From Zarea fungicola (taxonomy: Eukaryota; Ascomycota; Sordariomycetes; Hypocreales; Cordycipitaceae): 64,000 nucleotides of DNA. The position numbers and the translations under genes are program-made. The first letter of the stretch is position 1. Each line of letters begins with the position of its first letter. Location: the NCBI GenBank assembly GCA_900169235.1, contig FWCC01000266.1, positions 1-64,000 of the forward strand, written 5' to 3'. Below the pieces are notes generated by a model. It was not told where the DNA came from. It did not search any database and was given only the letters and a program-made list of their open reading frames with translations. Positions 42,217 to 54,969 of this stretch are shown here, in pieces.

Positions 42217-45200
42217 TTAGCCCCAAGTGCCGCCGCCGCCACCACGCCCACCCCGCCTCTGCGCACTCAATCTCCAATCGTCATCGGCTGCGTATTTGTT
42301 ATACAACGGCAAGATTCTCTCCTGTGCCTTTCGCTTGCTCAACTTCTCCGTTCCGGCAACCTTGAAGAAGGTCGGCGCCGCTTCCACCAGCCACTTAGGC
42401 TCAATCGTCGTCGTCCAGTGCATGTACTCCTTCGTCGTCAACACCAGCTCGTGGTAGATGACCCATTCGGCCTGCTTCCCAAAGAGCGCCGACGACGGGT
42501 GCAGGTATACCGGCGTGCCTTCTGTTAGCGTCTTGTATCCCTCCTGGGGATCCTTGCGAGCCGCACAGCGGAAGAAGCCGGTGCAGAGAGCCTGGCGAAC
42601 CTTTTGCGTGTCGCGACCGCAGGAGATGACGGGGTGTCGATGACGCTCCATGATGCGAAGAATTTGGTCGCGGACATCCTTGGCACGGCGCATAGAGCGG
42701 GCCTGGATGAAATTCTCAAAGCACCACGGGCTTGAGAAGCCGCTGTGCTTCCATGAATTGTACACGTTGAGTAGCGTCAGATGGTCGCCGTGGGGATCGT
42801 GGAACTTGGCCTTCTTTTGATCGGCCTGTGTCTGCTTCTCCTTGGGGCGGTAGAAAATGGTCGACTGGTTGAGCATGGCCACGATGCTCAGCATCTCATC
42901 GGAGCACTGATAATCGACGGCAGTGATGAGAACCTTGGCCAAGGAAGGCTCCATGGGAAAGTCTGACATTTTGCGGCCAAGCCGGGTAAGAAGACCTTCG
43001 TCATCGAGTGCGCTCAAAGCATAGAGCTCTTCCAAAGCTGTAAGCATAGTGTTGACGGGCGGAGGGTCCATAAAGTCAAAGTGTAAAAGATCATTGATAC
43101 CCATAGCCTTCAGCATGAGAATGGTGAGCGACAGATTGGTTCGTTGAATTTCAGGAATCGAAGTCGGCAACATTTCAGACTGATAGGCAGCCTCGGTGTA
43201 TAGGCGGAAGCACTTTCCGGGTCCAGTGCGTCCAGCGCGTCCAGCTCTTTGGTTTGCCGCAGCTTGGGATACAGGGGTGACAATTAGTGAATCCATGCCC
43301 AATTTCGGATCGTACGCCTTTTGCTTCACAAATCCAGGATCAATAACATAGTAAATCTCATCAATCGTGATCGATGTCTCTGCAATGTTGGTGGCAATGA
43401 CAACCTTTCTGGAACCTGCGGGCGCTGGGTCGAAAATTCGGCTCTGCATCTCGCTGGGAAGCTGTGCATAGACTGGAAGAATGAGAAGATCGGGTACGCC
43501 CGGTCCCAGGGCCTTCATTCGCTCAAAGAGAACCTCACACGCCGTATCAATTTCTTCTTGACCTGTAAGGAAGAGAAGAATGTCACCCTTTGGCTCCGTC
43601 AAGTGAATCTGCATGACCGTCACAAGAGCGGTGTCCAAGTAGTCCGATTCAGGCTCTCTCGAGTACAGAATCTCAACAGGGAATGTTCGGCCAGGAATCG
43701 TAAAGATGGGGCATTCGTTAAAGTACATGGAGAACTTGTCGGCATCGAGGGTAGCGGAAGTGACAATAATCTTGAGGTCGGGACGGCGTTTCAGCGCCTT
43801 TTTGAGTAGCGCAAACAGAACATCGGTAGAAATGGTACGTTCGTGAGCCTCATCCAGCATAATGACGGAATAGCGCTTCATATCAGGATCACCAAGAATT
43901 TCTCGGAGAAGCATACCATCAGTCATGTACTTGATCTTTGTCATAGGACTCGTCATGTCATCAAATCGAACATAATAACCAACTTCTTCTCCAAGCTTGC
44001 AGCCAACCTCTTCGGCAACACGCTTGGCCACGGACATGGCAGCGACTCGTCGGGGTTGCGTACATCCAATAACGCCATTGTTAGCAAAACCACCCTCAGC
44101 AAGATACTGGGTCAGCTGCGTGGTCTTGCCGGAACCAGTCTCTCCAACGACGATGAGGATCTGGTTATCCTCTACGGCCTTGAGAAGCTGAGAGCGAAAG
44201 GCAAACACGGGTAGGGTTTCGCGCTGCTCCTTCATGCTCAAATTTGTTCTCTTGCCTAGGGATTGACCACGAGGTACAATTGCCTTCTTCCACTCTGGGA
44301 CATCCTCTGTGCCGGCATTCATCCTAGCATTGCGCAGGTCGCTGGCAAACTGGCGCTTGTCAGGGTCAGCCATGGGGTCCTCCCATTGCGATGCAAGGTT
44401 TTCTTTTGGCTTGTTTTTAGCAGCATCTGCTTCTTGCTGCTTTAGCTCCTTTCTCTCCTTGGCTAGGTTTGTGCCCGACATGGCAGCTCGGTTCATCGAT
44501 CCATCGGGAGCCTTGACGACACGGATAGGTGAGAGCTCCAGAGACTGTTTCGTTTGGCCGGCAAGGAAGGGAGGTTCCTCATCACGCACTTCGATATCGA
44601 CGTCCTCTTCAAGCTCCAACTCTCCATCGCCACGGAGAGTCGCATTGTAGTCTTCTTCAAGGTCAGGGTAGTCTGAGGCTTTGGCAACACCAGATGCAAT
44701 CAGCTGTCTAATCTCCCATCGCTCGGGCGACGTCATTCGCTTCTTGTGTTTTCTGGGGGCACCAATATCGTCGCGCGGCATGCCAGATGGTGCCTCGGCG
44801 AAGCCCCTGCTGCCCCCGCCACCAAGGGCTTCCATATTGGCGCCAGTGGTCATTCTCGCCTGGGGCTCTGTATCCATGCCCGTTGCCTGGTCCACTGCAG
44901 CCATGGAAAGACTGATTCGTTTACCCTCAATGCTGACCACCTTGACCCAAACTTCCTGTCCTTTCTCGAGAAGGTCGGATGGGTGGTTGACGCGCTGATG
45001 GGCCGCAATCTTGGAAATGTGCACGAGGCCGTCTTGGCGTCCTCGCACGTTGTGCAGGTTGACAAAGGCACCAAAATCCTTGATGCCTGTGACATGACCG
45101 CTGTAGACTTTGTTTAGCTGTGGCTCATCGTCCATTTCGGGCGCTGGGGGTCGTCTAAAATCCCTGTCGTCGTCGTCGTGATCGTCTCTGCGCCTGTGGC

Positions 45201-45801
45201 GACTCTTACGCGAGTCCCTGTATCCATCGCGCCAGTCCTCGTCGCCCCGATCCTGTGATCGTGAGCGGGACCGGAATCTGTCGCGCTTGCGTCCGTCTCT
45301 GGAACGTGATCTGTCTCGTCTCCTTCGGCGTGAGTCGTCCACAGGGCTGCGACTTCGTTTGCGCATGTCCTTGCCTTTGCGAGCTTTGCCTTCGAGGCCC
45401 TCGAGCAGTGCTAGCGTATCATCGATGGCGTCGCCGTCGTCGTTGAATTCGAGCTTTCCATCCGCAAGAGACAGCGCGCTGAAAACTTTCTCCTTTTCCT
45501 CGAGCGATCGGACATGGTGCTCCGCCTCGGGCTCGGCGGCTGAAGATCCATTCTGGGCCTTGCCTTTGAATCGCGGATGCATAGTAAGCACCAGTCGATC
45601 CAGGCTGTCGACCAGACTGGGACGGAATTCGGCGCCGAGGCCATTCAGTTTCTGGCGGAACTCGTCGATGTTCTTGCTGTCGATGCGCTGCGCGATGAGG
45701 AATTCGGCCAGGGTCTTGTCATTGACGCCGACATGGTTCTGAAGTTCTGAAGTGACCTTGGATACGAGCGAGAGCAGCTCCAAGTTCAGAAAGTCATCCA
45801 T
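42217..45801 (-). CDS. prp22: Prp22/DHX8-type pre-mRNA splicing DEAH-box RNA helicase
   Basis: Intronless, 1194 residues from the ATG at 45801; the open frame continues upstream without an ATG. Domain order is an N-terminal helical region, an Arg/Ser/Asp-rich segment (about 146-216), an S1 RNA-binding domain (about 229-301; [17 protein letters not shown]), and RecA-like helicase domains with GETGSGKT (about 553-560), DEAH (about 650-653), SAT and [10 protein letters not shown]2 and OB-fold regions and a glycine-rich tail follow. The S1 domain identifies Prp22, which releases mature mRNA from the spliceosome. This is a conserved housekeeping gene and a good anchor for synteny. Confidence 0.95.
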   Translation of the reverse strand: MDDFLNLELLSLVSKVTSELQNHVGVNDKTLAEFLIAQRIDSKNIDEFRQKLNGLGAEFRPSLVDSLDRLVLTMHPRFKGKAQNGSSAAEPEAEHHVRSLEEKEKVFSALSLADGKLEFNDDGDAIDDTLALLEGLEGKARKGKDMRKRSRSPVDDSRRRRRDRSRSRDGRKRDRFRSRSRSQDRGDEDWRDGYRDSRKSRHRRRDDHDDDDRDFRRPPAPEMDDEPQLNKVYSGHVTGIKDFGAFVNLHNVRGRQDGLVHISKIAAHQRVNHPSDLLEKGQEVWVKVVSIEGKRISLSMAAVDQATGMDTEPQARMTTGANMEALGGGGSRGFAEAPSGMPRDDIGAPRKHKKRMTSPERWEIRQLIASGVAKASDYPDLEEDYNATLRGDGELELEEDVDIEVRDEEPPFLAGQTKQSLELSPIRVVKAPDGSMNRAAMSGTNLAKERKELKQQEADAAKNKPKENLASQWEDPMADPDKRQFASDLRNARMNAGTEDVPEWKKAIVPRGQSLGKRTNLSMKEQRETLPVFAFRSQLLKAVEDNQILIVVGETGSGKTTQLTQYLAEGGFANNGVIGCTQPRRVAAMSVAKRVAEEVGCKLGEEVGYYVRFDDMTSPMTKIKYMTDGMLLREILGDPDMKRYSVIMLDEAHERTISTDVLFALLKKALKRRPDLKIIVTSATLDADKFSMYFNECPIFTIPGRTFPVEILYSREPESDYLDTALVTVMQIHLTEPKGDILLFLTGQEEIDTACEVLFERMKALGPGVPDLLILPVYAQLPSEMQSRIFDPAPAGSRKVVIATNIAETSITIDEIYYVIDPGFVKQKAYDPKLGMDSLIVTPVSQAAANQRAGRAGRTGPGKCFRLYTEAAYQSEMLPTSIPEIQRTNLSLTILMLKAMGINDLLHFDFMDPPPVNTMLTALEELYALSALDDEGLLTRLGRKMSDFPMEPSLAKVLITAVDYQCSDEMLSIVAMLNQSTIFYRPKEKQTQADQKKAKFHDPHGDHLTLLNVYNSWKHSGFSSPWCFENFIQARSMRRAKDVRDQILRIMERHRHPVISCGRDTQKVRQALCTGFFRCAARKDPQEGYKTLTEGTPVYLHPSSALFGKQAEWVIYHELVLTTKEYMHWTTTIEPKWLVEAAPTFFKVAGTEKLSKRKAQERILPLYNKYAADDDWRLSAQRRGGRGGGGGTWG

Positions 45802-47589
45802 GGTGACGGCCGTGCCTGCGCGCTGCAGGTTCTCGGGACAAGGCGTCGTGGTGTTGATCGCGGGGATGTGCTTGGAGGAAATGATCAAAACTTTTGAAGT
45901 GGCGTTTTCAAAACTGTAGATCGAGACAGCCTGGTGGGTCCGAAGGCATCACTCCCAGCAGACATTTATGTGAATTTTCAACCACAAAAATAGAGGGAAA
46001 TGAGGATATTCTACTGGGTATGAATTTAATTCTAAAATAAAAAATACTTTTCGACGCTGGAATTTTATTAGTTTTTGCACTTCTCGCACGGAAGTTTTCA
46101 TGCTCTCCAGATGCTAGCATACTTCTGTCCACAGGAAAGCGACAACAGAAAGACATGGGATACGTAAAAAAGATACAACAGTTGGACCCCAGTGAATTGA
46201 AACGAGTCTTGCACCTGTAGGTTTCTTTCTTGATAATAACTTTAGATAGAATCTTCACATGCAAGAATACTACAAAGAGCGCACTGCACTACGTGGTATA
46301 GGGTAAGTTAGGCAGGGTGGTGCTTATTACTGTACATGAAGTAAAGTTTGCAAAATAAGTCCTATAAAGATGGAAGCCGTAGACCGGAGTGTAATTGTAT
46401 AAAACTATTTAATTTGATGATTATATTTGAGAAATAGTGATTGGTGAACCAAGATTGACGGTTCATAGCATTCCCAGTTTACTGCTCCAGTCCAAGGCAT
46501 AGCCTCAAAAACCAATATTGCATTGCCAACAGAAACCGCATGGCTGGTCTAAGAACTTTACGAATCGAGTTGTTCAACTTTGATAAAGCCATGCCCTGCG
46601 GAACAGCCAAGCTGCATCAACCATTCTGAAAAAGGGCCAGTCGCACCACGAATATTCCAGTCTGCGCCTTTCTGTTTGTCATTTTCATTTTCATTTTCTT
46701 TTAATTTATTTCAAAAACATTCACTGTTGTAAAAATGTGTCCGATAGTGAGTAATGTTACATTTCGCGCAACTCGGCCGGGTTGAGTCTTGAGCTCTCAA
46801 ACAAGATTATGACAATTCTGCACCACCTTTCCCAGTACAGGATCACATAGCAACGTCCGCTTTCAGGCCCAGGATGCGTAGTTACACTTGTAACACATTG
46901 TTTTCGGCGAAATTACCTGCATAATTCCATGACTCGCATTTGCGCCCGCCAACGGCTGTGATATCTTACACGGCGTCTACAAGCCGACGGTGTAACCATC
47001 AGTGCAGAGCACCCTTCCGCGGCATGCAAACGTCAAAGTGTCGCTTACATCGGATGGAATCAATATTGATTGTAAACTGGAGTCAATATCCTTCTAAACG
47101 CAAACATGTAAGAAAGCTACTTTCTCACACCGACAACCGAGGTAGAAAGCAAGATCAAAACCTGGATTGATGACGTGCATATACTCCACAAACAAAGAGA
47201 ACGCACCAGTTTACATTCGCCAAAGTTTACTCCATAATTGAAATTGCCAACAGTTGAAAACGCTGCATTGTGGTCTGGCTGTGTGACGGTGACAAACATC
47301 AGAGGAAACTGTGATGATGTTGAACCAAGCACTTCTAAATGGACCACAATGGCGCTCCTTTGGTGGTACTTTACAACCGCGACCAACAAACATAACATTA
47401 GCCGCTGGATGAATCAAACCATAATAGAAAATGAGACCAAGGCTTTCCAAGTCAGACCAAGCGCTTGTGCGTCCTCATTGCAGGTAGAGTTGTCACAACA
47501 GCCAGGTAGAAAAGTACTTAAAGAGCCGAAAATCCCGACCAAAGCAGTTAAAAAGCGGACAGTTTCAATTTCATCCTTACAAGTACAAA
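45802..47589. other. Gene-poor region downstream of the Prp22 promoter
   Basis: Long AT-rich stretch with no supported gene. A frame at 45908-46264 (minus) lies in the Prp22 upstream region and resembles nothing known. Confidence 0.4.
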
Positions 47590-48216
47590 ATGGTTCGCCC
47601 TTGGTCATCAACGAGCTCGGCGACCACCTCTTCCCCCGGCCTCTGGCACATGGACGGTACGGTTTCTGGCCTGCGACTCGGACTGCACATAGGATGGCGG
47701 CGGTCCGACTGGTAGCGATGCTGCTTCTGCTGGTCTGTAAGGCTGCTGCAGTCTCTGACCCGAATCGTCAACGTGCGTTGGCGAAGGGTTTGTAATAGTA
47801 CAGCGCTGAGGATTCGGTGGCGGCGGCTGGACAGCATGCGAGGATGCCTCAGCTCGAGTTGGTACAACGGCAGCGACGGGGTCATGCTCGAGTTTGTCGA
47901 CGCGCCCAGCCAATACTTCCCCAAGGAGGTCAAGCACTCCCAACAGGGAGCCAGCGTGTTTAGCCTTGACGTTGGCCTGGGCGCCGCGGGCGCTGCACGC
48001 CTTCTCCCGGACATCTATACCAGCAGTCTGGAGTATAATCCCGTGCCATGACACGGAGAATGACGTACCGATTTCAAGATCGGCACCAGCTTTCTCTACG
48101 ATGAAAGCGATGCTAAAGCCACCAGAATCTGGTGCCATCTCAATTATTGGTCAGCCCCAAACTATGGTGGAAGTCCACGACGACCGAAGAAAAGTTTTAC
48201 GGTATGTACGCTGACG
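47590..48216 (+). pseudogene. Probable decayed protein-coding gene of unknown family
   Basis: One reading frame carries coding-like segments separated by stop codons. First comes a start at 47590 (MVRPWSSTSS) with SGLRLGLHIGWRRSDW, then a stop. A segment with WYNGSDGVMLEFVDAPSQYF and LLPDIYTSSLEY follows, ending at 48051. In the same frame another segment reads DFKIGTSFLYDESDAKATR before a final stop near 48216. No splice sites neatly remove the stops. I do not recognise the family. A multi-exon gene that I cannot resolve is the alternative. Confidence 0.35.
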
Positions 48217-51200
48217 TGACTGTCTAACTCTACTAGAGAAGACTATTTTACAGTTTTTGGCGGAGGACACGCAGTTTACTGCAAGATGGCTGCCCAGTAT
48301 AAATTGCTGTAGCATCTCCAATTTTCACGGAGTAATTGAAACAAAAGCAACAAAGCGTGAGCTACAATAGGCCACAACCTATTTTCGAAATTTCAATTTA
48401 TTAACTAGACAATAGTCTGCCTCCTAAGCTCATTAAACCCGGCGCATGTCACCATTCGGCGCACCAAAAAGCCAGAATGCTGGTTTACGCTGCCATCAGC
48501 AACCAACTTCCCGGTCCCAAGGCATTTTTGTCATGAAGACATCCTCCACTTTTGAAGAATCTCTGGGAAATTAATCCGCGGACTTTATGGAGTTGCGTGG
48601 AAGGTCCGTATATTTGCGCGAAGAACGTCTGCGGACAGACCAACAGACATTCTTATATGCTGGACCCTTTCTTCTTCCTCCTGGCTCTATTCATCTTGTA
48701 TCAAAAGCATAGATACAAAAATCGCCCTACACGACTCAACTATGGATATGTCATCAGGGAATACTACTCTGGAGAGCTAGTTTTAAACCTAGGAAGCAGT
48801 AAACCGCCACAATGCTTCCGTTGCTGCCGAGACATGGCAGCTTGATGGCAATCACCATGTCAAGCAGCCACGGGGGTACAATGGCTCCGTCGCGCCACAG
48901 CAGGCCATTCCTATGCAGATAGCAAGGAATGCCGCAGAGCACTGTTGTTATGGGTATTAATCTCGCCGCGCAACACTTTCATCATCGTCACGGAAAAGTC
49001 GTTTGCGCGACGTCCACATCCATCATAGTTACGTCCATGTCCTTGTCGAACACCGTGAATTCGCCATCACCGGCAGTGGTGCCGTACGTGCCGCTGTTGA
49101 CGAGTCACGCCTGCCCGTGACGGGATATAGTTGAGACAGCGGGAGTCAATACACCAATGCAAAGCATGGTGGGTAGATCTAGATGCTCGAGTCGAGTCAA
49201 TCCTCGAATTGAGCTCCTATTGGGCTTTGTAAACACTCCTGCATGACACAGCCTCTTTGGGTTGGAAACTAGTCATGAAGCCTCGCATGGAAGGGTCTAC
49301 AAGCCAGTCGGTCAGAAAAAGTCGGGTGGTTTGCGTGAGGGATACGCGGCCCAAAAATGTCCCGAACGTTAAAATCATACCGTTGCGAGCTGCAAATCTC
49401 TGATTTGATCTGCCATAGGAATGCTGCCTGGGCCGTTTCAAGTTTCTCTACTATGTTATTACAGCAGCTCCGCCGAACTCAGAGCTCCCTTTCTGGAAAA
49501 CTTGGAGTGTACCATGGCGCTGGTAGCGGCCTCTTGCATGGCCCAGGACCTCTTCTGGCTTTCGATACTGTCCTGTACAGTGCTTGGGCTTTTCTGTTTA
49601 CTAGACGTGGCAGGCACAGTTCAGTTGCAAAACTATCAGCCTGAACCTCTTGGAGTTGAATTGCAGACAGTCTCACTCGATGCCGGTGCTGACAGTGTTT
49701 GCGCCTGGAGGGGGTGGAGAGGTAGAGCATTGCATTGTTGCTTTGGAGCTGATAGCAGCTTCTTGTTCTCGATTAAATAAATTGAATTTGTTACTTTAAA
49801 ATGCTATTATAATGTTCTTAAAATGTGATGATTAAAACCCAAAGAATAGACGTATATTTCGAATGGAGATTGAGGTACTTATACATCACAGCTTTGACTG
49901 TACGTATAGCCATGAATCGACGGTTTACAACAGGATCCCACCAAGGAAATTGGTAAATAGAACAAAGAAAGTAGAGAAATTGCTGCTAAACATTATGTTA
50001 GGGCGTAATCCGTCGCAAAACTGGGTATGTTGGTAGTACGATGCGGCGCAGACGACAATGTAATGGCCTCAAAGCCGGCGTCACGGCCGTCTACGCGGTT
50101 CTCAACCTTGGTTCAAGCCAGCCACTTGGTTTCCACAATAACACAAGTCACATTTCACGCAAGTTAAACCACATTTTATATTCAAAATTGACTCATTCCT
50201 TGCAGCGGTGAAACGTGGGCGGCGTAGACTTGGAGGCAACAGTTTGCCCTGCTTGTAGACTGCGGTATAGGCAAAGTACGAGACGGTCAAGTATGAGGCT
50301 GTATTTCTTTATTCTACTTCCATTCACAATTAACTAGAAGACAACGGGAATATATTCTTGTAATACCTTGAGATAAATCAATTGTACAACATTATATGGT
50401 ATGTACTTCAAGGACCGAGGGTGCCGAATCTCATTCGAATCTCGATCTCTGTGTAAGTCGAACAGCAGCGCCGACTGAACAAACGAGCGGAGTTTTGGTT
50501 CGCATATGGACCAGAACTTCCCTAATTGTAGAAACAATTTTACTGATTATTTTATGATGCTTGTACAATTACATGAAGATGCTGTTGGAACAAGTGCAGA
50601 AAAGACATTTGAAGCCTCACTGTCGCGGCTCACATTCGACTCCCCACCCATGCGCACCGGGGAATAGCGAGTGCTTGGCTATCTACGCTGCAGGTGCGCG
50701 GTAATACCCTACCTCTGAATGGTACGCTGTCGCACTGCTGCTGAGTTTCTTTGTGCTTTCATCACAAGGCTCGAATGCTGTACTCTTGTATGCAGCCAAT
50801 CTGGAGGTGGTCACCCAAGTTGGCCACGGTACACTGGCAAGCGGCATTCAACGCCTCACGGCTGAAAACCGTCCATATAATCAAAGGCGTTGAGACTACG
50901 AAGTCCGTCTTTCGCCCAATAAATAAATAGTTTTATTGGAGTGCACAATCCTGTATAGGTTTACTGTAGGCTAGCACCCAGCGCGTTTTACTTGGCCGGT
51001 CGCCTGAGGGCTGGGTATTAGATGGTTTTAGCAGACAAAGATCTCTCAATTTATAGAATGGAGTATAACAGAGCCAAATTGCGACATATTGTAGCCGGAA
51101 GAAACGCAACCCTCCCATGGTGCACACATATACTTCTCAGCGGCTTTGGCCGGTTTTGTTTTGGTAGTGACCAGGAGTAACCCAGCCTGACAAGACGACA

Positions 51201-51645
51201 TAGTCGGGCCGGCGACGATATTCCTGCTGATTTGACAGATAAAGATGGACATATGTCAATGAAGGCTGTGCAGTCGCCAGACGGGTAGCCGCTGATCTGC
51301 AGAACTCCATTGTAGCGACGGCCCACGCTTGTGCCATGCAGCTAACCCCTGTAGCACTGGCGAATTGGGTCAGCCCAAGCCCCTATGACACCGATTCACT
51401 GTCAATTTAGGTAAATCTGTTAGTTTTATTGGGATGAGGCGTATTTCTCTTGCCATGGGCATTTCTTGGAGCCCGTCGGCTTCGCCACTCACAAAGCGCA
51501 TAAGATGGAGTTGCACGCAGCAAGGTGGGCTCCCGAAACGTTGTCAAATACACGAAAGGGGAGCACTGCATGAAAGAAGAAATAATCAAAGGCGGTGGAT
51601 TAGTCTTTTGGATATTTCTAGGTGCTCTTTCTAATCCATCCCTGG
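48217..51645. other. Gene-poor region, 3.4 kb
   Basis: Only short open frames, none with a clear family or intron pattern. The reverse strand near 48980-49070 has a short coding-like run (TVFDKDMDVTMMDVD) without start or continuation. The interval looks like decayed accessory sequence. Confidence 0.4.
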
Positions 51646-52427
51646 TCATTTTGGCGGGCGGACCAGCCAGTAAGTGTCGTACAGGCAGTCCCGGAGAGGA
51701 CGCAAGTCCTGGTGTCTCTCAGCAAGCTGCTCGCAGCCGTGCTTCAGGTATGCGGCCCTCGCCTTCTCCCCCATTGCGTAGATGCAAATCGGTTGCTGCA
51801 GCTTGTCTGCCTGGTCGCAGCCTGATTGGAGAAGCATGCTGGCCACGCCACGCCTTTGGTGTGCTTGCTTGCAGCAAAGGTAGTCCAATGCTGATGGAAG
51901 AGAGTTATTCATTAGGACAAGAGTTTCTTTTTTTTAATTGACATAATGCAGATTAAACAAGTCAATACTGGGGCATTGTAGGTTTCACGTTACGTACTCA
52001 TAATAGGACCATTTGGCGTTAGAGTTGCCCGCCAGCCCGGCACATGTCCATCCGTGTCAAAATCGTCTGGGACAAACTTCCAGAATACGCTGCTGTGTTG
52101 CGCTTTGAAGCGTGCTTCCTCCTCCTCGCTCACTGGTGGCGTCTGAGCCTCAAGCCAATCGTCCGCAGACGACACGATCCATCGCGCGTAGCCAACAATT
52201 TCCCCTGTAGGAACATGAATGACTTTCTGGTGGCGGCGAGCACTTCTTCCCGTAAGCTGGTTGTAAGGCTCGCGGAGAATCATGGAGTCTAGGATGGTCT
52301 CGTTGCGATCTGCGGGGAACACGCTTGTCCACCAAGGCTCGCGGTGAAAGGATTCGAATTTGGCTTGAGAGATGCCCAAGCCATCGTCAACAGTGCAGTT
52401 GGGGATCAGCTTATATTCAGAGGTCAT
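51646..52427 (-). CDS. GNAT-family N-acetyltransferase
   Basis: Coding exons 52427-51998 and 51890-51646 (107-bp intron) give 224 residues. The second exon holds the acetyl-CoA-binding motif A, with CKQAHQRRGVASMLL (the R/Q-x-x-G-x-A turn) followed by a helix and AAYLKHGCEQL. The first exon resembles the N-terminal part of fungal GNAT proteins (EIVGYARWIVSS). The substrate is unknown; such genes are numerous in filamentous fungi and often accessory. It stands alone in a gene-poor stretch. Confidence 0.83.
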
Positions 52428-53244
52428 TCTGGAGGAGGTGAGTAGACCAAAATCTAGTGAAGATGGCGGAGATATTTTAGGACAACTCGGAACATAGACA
52501 GCATAGATGCTATTTATCTACTCCCGAACTACACAGCGAAACTATTGCATTGAATTAATTAATACATAAAGGACAGATGTCATAAACTTCCCACGGCGTC
52601 GGCATTGCCTCTATTGCTATCGCCAGGCTGCCGGGATTAAACACTGCCGTGATTCTAGGCACCGAGATAAATTACCTGAAATGGGCTTGATTAAAGCAAC
52701 AGCCCCGCGGATCGTGTATCCGGCGGCTTGTAGGCTGTGGGTGAGCCCCTGGATTAAGCTTGAGGCTGAACTCCACCGCACCGTGCATACTAGACTGTCC
52801 CCGTGCGTCGCGGTAGTTGGTTGACGACTAAACCAGCCGATGTAATGAAGTCATCTGAAGAATTAAATAAACCATTCATGGATATGATATACTGGATAAA
52901 ATTTTACTCGAAGCCTTTACTGAAAATATAATCTGTGTCGCGCCTGTTCTCCACCATGGCCACAGTGCGCAATGCATGTCTCACGAATATACACTGTAGA
53001 CAATTAATCCCTTTCGAATCCGCCAGCCATGAGTGTTTTTGTCCCCACGACATCTCATTCACACGACGGGCAAGGGGCGGCGATCCATCAATTGACATTC
53101 ATTTTGCAATCCTCAAGGGTCCATAGAAACGGCTCAGTTGCATTTTGACACCTCTTCCCTGGCTTTCGTGCACATGTGGATTAGAGAGTATAGGTTTCTG
53201 AGCCTTTATCTGCGCAAGGCGGCGATGCATTGGTCGCGCACGAG
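52428..53244. other. Promoter region of GNAT gene and upstream of ankyrin gene
   Basis: No gene is supported, but a 50-codon open reading in another frame (about 53096-53248) runs into the ankyrin gene start and has a receptor-like flavour (HMWIREYRFLSLYLRKAAMHW). It may be a broken upstream part of that gene. Confidence 0.4.
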
Positions 53245-54969
53245 ATGATGGCCGAGACCAACTATGGAATTTCCACGATCACAAAGAAGCTCAACGTGAT
53301 CAATGAAACTACTGCGGCGCAGCCCACGGCACTGAAAGTCGAGGCACGGGCTGCAGCATCAGAGCCATCCGCTGAGCTTGTGGCGTCATGGCTTCACACC
53401 TTGCTGGATGCGGGCATGGACAGAGAGCCCGAGGAGTTTTATCTTGAGAGAAACATACTTCGGGAGTATCGGGCAAAGGTTCCAGAATACTCGGAAGCTG
53501 CGAGGAAATGGCCAGAATACGCAGTTCGCCACTGGGAGACGGTTGGCACGACTGTGGAATGCCTGTTCTCACGGCGATTCAATTTTATCCAATGGGTTCT
53601 CGAGTACGCCAGAGAAACATATCCAGACATCTATGGCCCCCATGCGCCTTCAAATGACGCTATTCTCGACCTAACCGACATCTTGTACGACGGATCCTTT
53701 TCTCCATTGCACGTCAGCGCAGCTTTGGGCCTTGAACCTATGTGTCTGGAATTGATGGAACACTCCAAGACAAGTGGCATCCCGCTCAGCAACCGCGCTG
53801 CCTCTCCTTTGCTATGCTCGCTGGCTGGGCCGCAGATTTTTACCTGCGGAACGTCGACAGAAAAGTGGAACAAGGTTATGCACTTGCACTATCCAGACCT
53901 GCGCTCCCGTCTTCCCGTCGTATTGAAACTACTGGAGCTCCATCGGCAAAAGCGTGTACCACATGAAGCAATGGGTCAGAGAGGGCGCTTACTAATGTTT
54001 CTCGTGTTTCGGGCCACAGTGTTGACAGGAACCCATGGACTTTTGAAGCAAGTTCTCGAGGGCGGCGGCAGCGTCAGTGCTGTTATCGAGCTCATCAATG
54101 ATGATGAATTTGCATACTATCAGCCAGCAGACTCGTCAGCCACATCCAAGATTTTGAGTAGCATCCTGGACTTGGTCCTCGCGCCGTCCAAGCTCAACTT
54201 GCTCGAGCTAGACAGGCAGAATCTGATTGACGCCATTCAAGATGCATTTCTCCTCAATGGGGGCACACGCGCCACATCTGGCCGAGTGGATATTACCGAT
54301 GCTGAGTTCCAGGAAGCGTTGAAGGACGCATTTCTAGACGAAAGCGTCCTCTGCTTTCGTCGTCTAATCCACCACCCTAGCTTTGATCCCAACGCGCCCT
54401 CTCTTACGGGCCTAGCTAATGGCAGTCTACTACATCATGCCGTCTGCGATGGCTTGGTCGAATTCGCCGACATCATAGTCGAGGCTGGCGGCAATTTGGA
54501 CGCGCGGGACCACAAGGGACGCACCCCGCTGCTGCTGTGCAACGACACGGAGACGCTCGCCATGCTCGTCAAAGAGCACGGCGCCAAGACAACGGCAGTG
54601 GATCATGAGAGTCGCAATATATGGCACTATGCCGCTGCAACACACGATGTACCCATTCTCATGTGGCTCGCGGGACATGACACCTGCAAGGATGAGAATC
54701 TCCGGGCAAAGACGGGGGAGGATGCTACGCCGATGGATCTGGCGTTGAAGAGTGGACTCGAGTCGTTGGACATGGATGAGAAGACGAGAATGGATGCCAC
54801 TATTGTGCTGCAAGTCTTGATCAGCAATAATGCGCCGTATTCGGCAGAGGTGGATGGCATGAACTCGATACAGGCGATTGCTAAAATCCTCAAAAACCAG
54901 CCTCGGCCCCCCGGGGAGAACCCGAGCCGCACCACGTTTCTAGAGCTGTTCCGAAACGATTTTCTATAA
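53245..54969 (+). CDS. Ankyrin-repeat protein, possibly C-terminal part of a former NLR
   Basis: Single open frame; 574 residues from the ATG at 53245 (a second ATG follows immediately). Ankyrin-type units are visible at FSPLHVSAALGLEPMCLELM and, in the C-terminal third, GSLLHHAVCDGLVEFADIIVEAGG, NLDARDHKGRTPLLLC and NIWHYAAATHDVPILMWLAG. The first 120 residues resemble the post-NACHT region of fungal ankyrin receptors rather than a usual N-terminus. A different frame just upstream also looks coding, so a frameshift or truncation is possible. The function is probably protein binding, but no partner is evident. Confidence 0.7.
   Translation: MMAETNYGISTITKKLNVINETTAAQPTALKVEARAAASEPSAELVASWLHTLLDAGMDREPEEFYLERNILREYRAKVPEYSEAARKWPEYAVRHWETVGTTVECLFSRRFNFIQWVLEYARETYPDIYGPHAPSNDAILDLTDILYDGSFSPLHVSAALGLEPMCLELMEHSKTSGIPLSNRAASPLLCSLAGPQIFTCGTSTEKWNKVMHLHYPDLRSRLPVVLKLLELHRQKRVPHEAMGQRGRLLMFLVFRATVLTGTHGLLKQVLEGGGSVSAVIELINDDEFAYYQPADSSATSKILSSILDLVLAPSKLNLLELDRQNLIDAIQDAFLLNGGTRATSGRVDITDAEFQEALKDAFLDESVLCFRRLIHHPSFDPNAPSLTGLANGSLLHHAVCDGLVEFADIIVEAGGNLDARDHKGRTPLLLCNDTETLAMLVKEHGAKTTAVDHESRNIWHYAAATHDVPILMWLAGHDTCKDENLRAKTGEDATPMDLALKSGLESLDMDEKTRMDATIVLQVLISNNAPYSAEVDGMNSIQAIAKILKNQPRPPGENPSRTTFLELFRNDFL

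Noticed and set aside
45908..46264. 118-codon frame upstream of Prp22
   Set aside because: Lies in the Prp22 promoter or leader region and shows no domain or conserved pattern.
49421..49780. 119-codon plus-strand frame with hydrophobic segment
   Set aside because: Cysteine/leucine-rich chance frame without family resemblance or neighbouring regulatory signals.
51046..51337. Overlapping minus-strand frames with scattered coding-like motifs
   Set aside because: Three frames overlap with no clear winner, no start context and no family; too weak to call.
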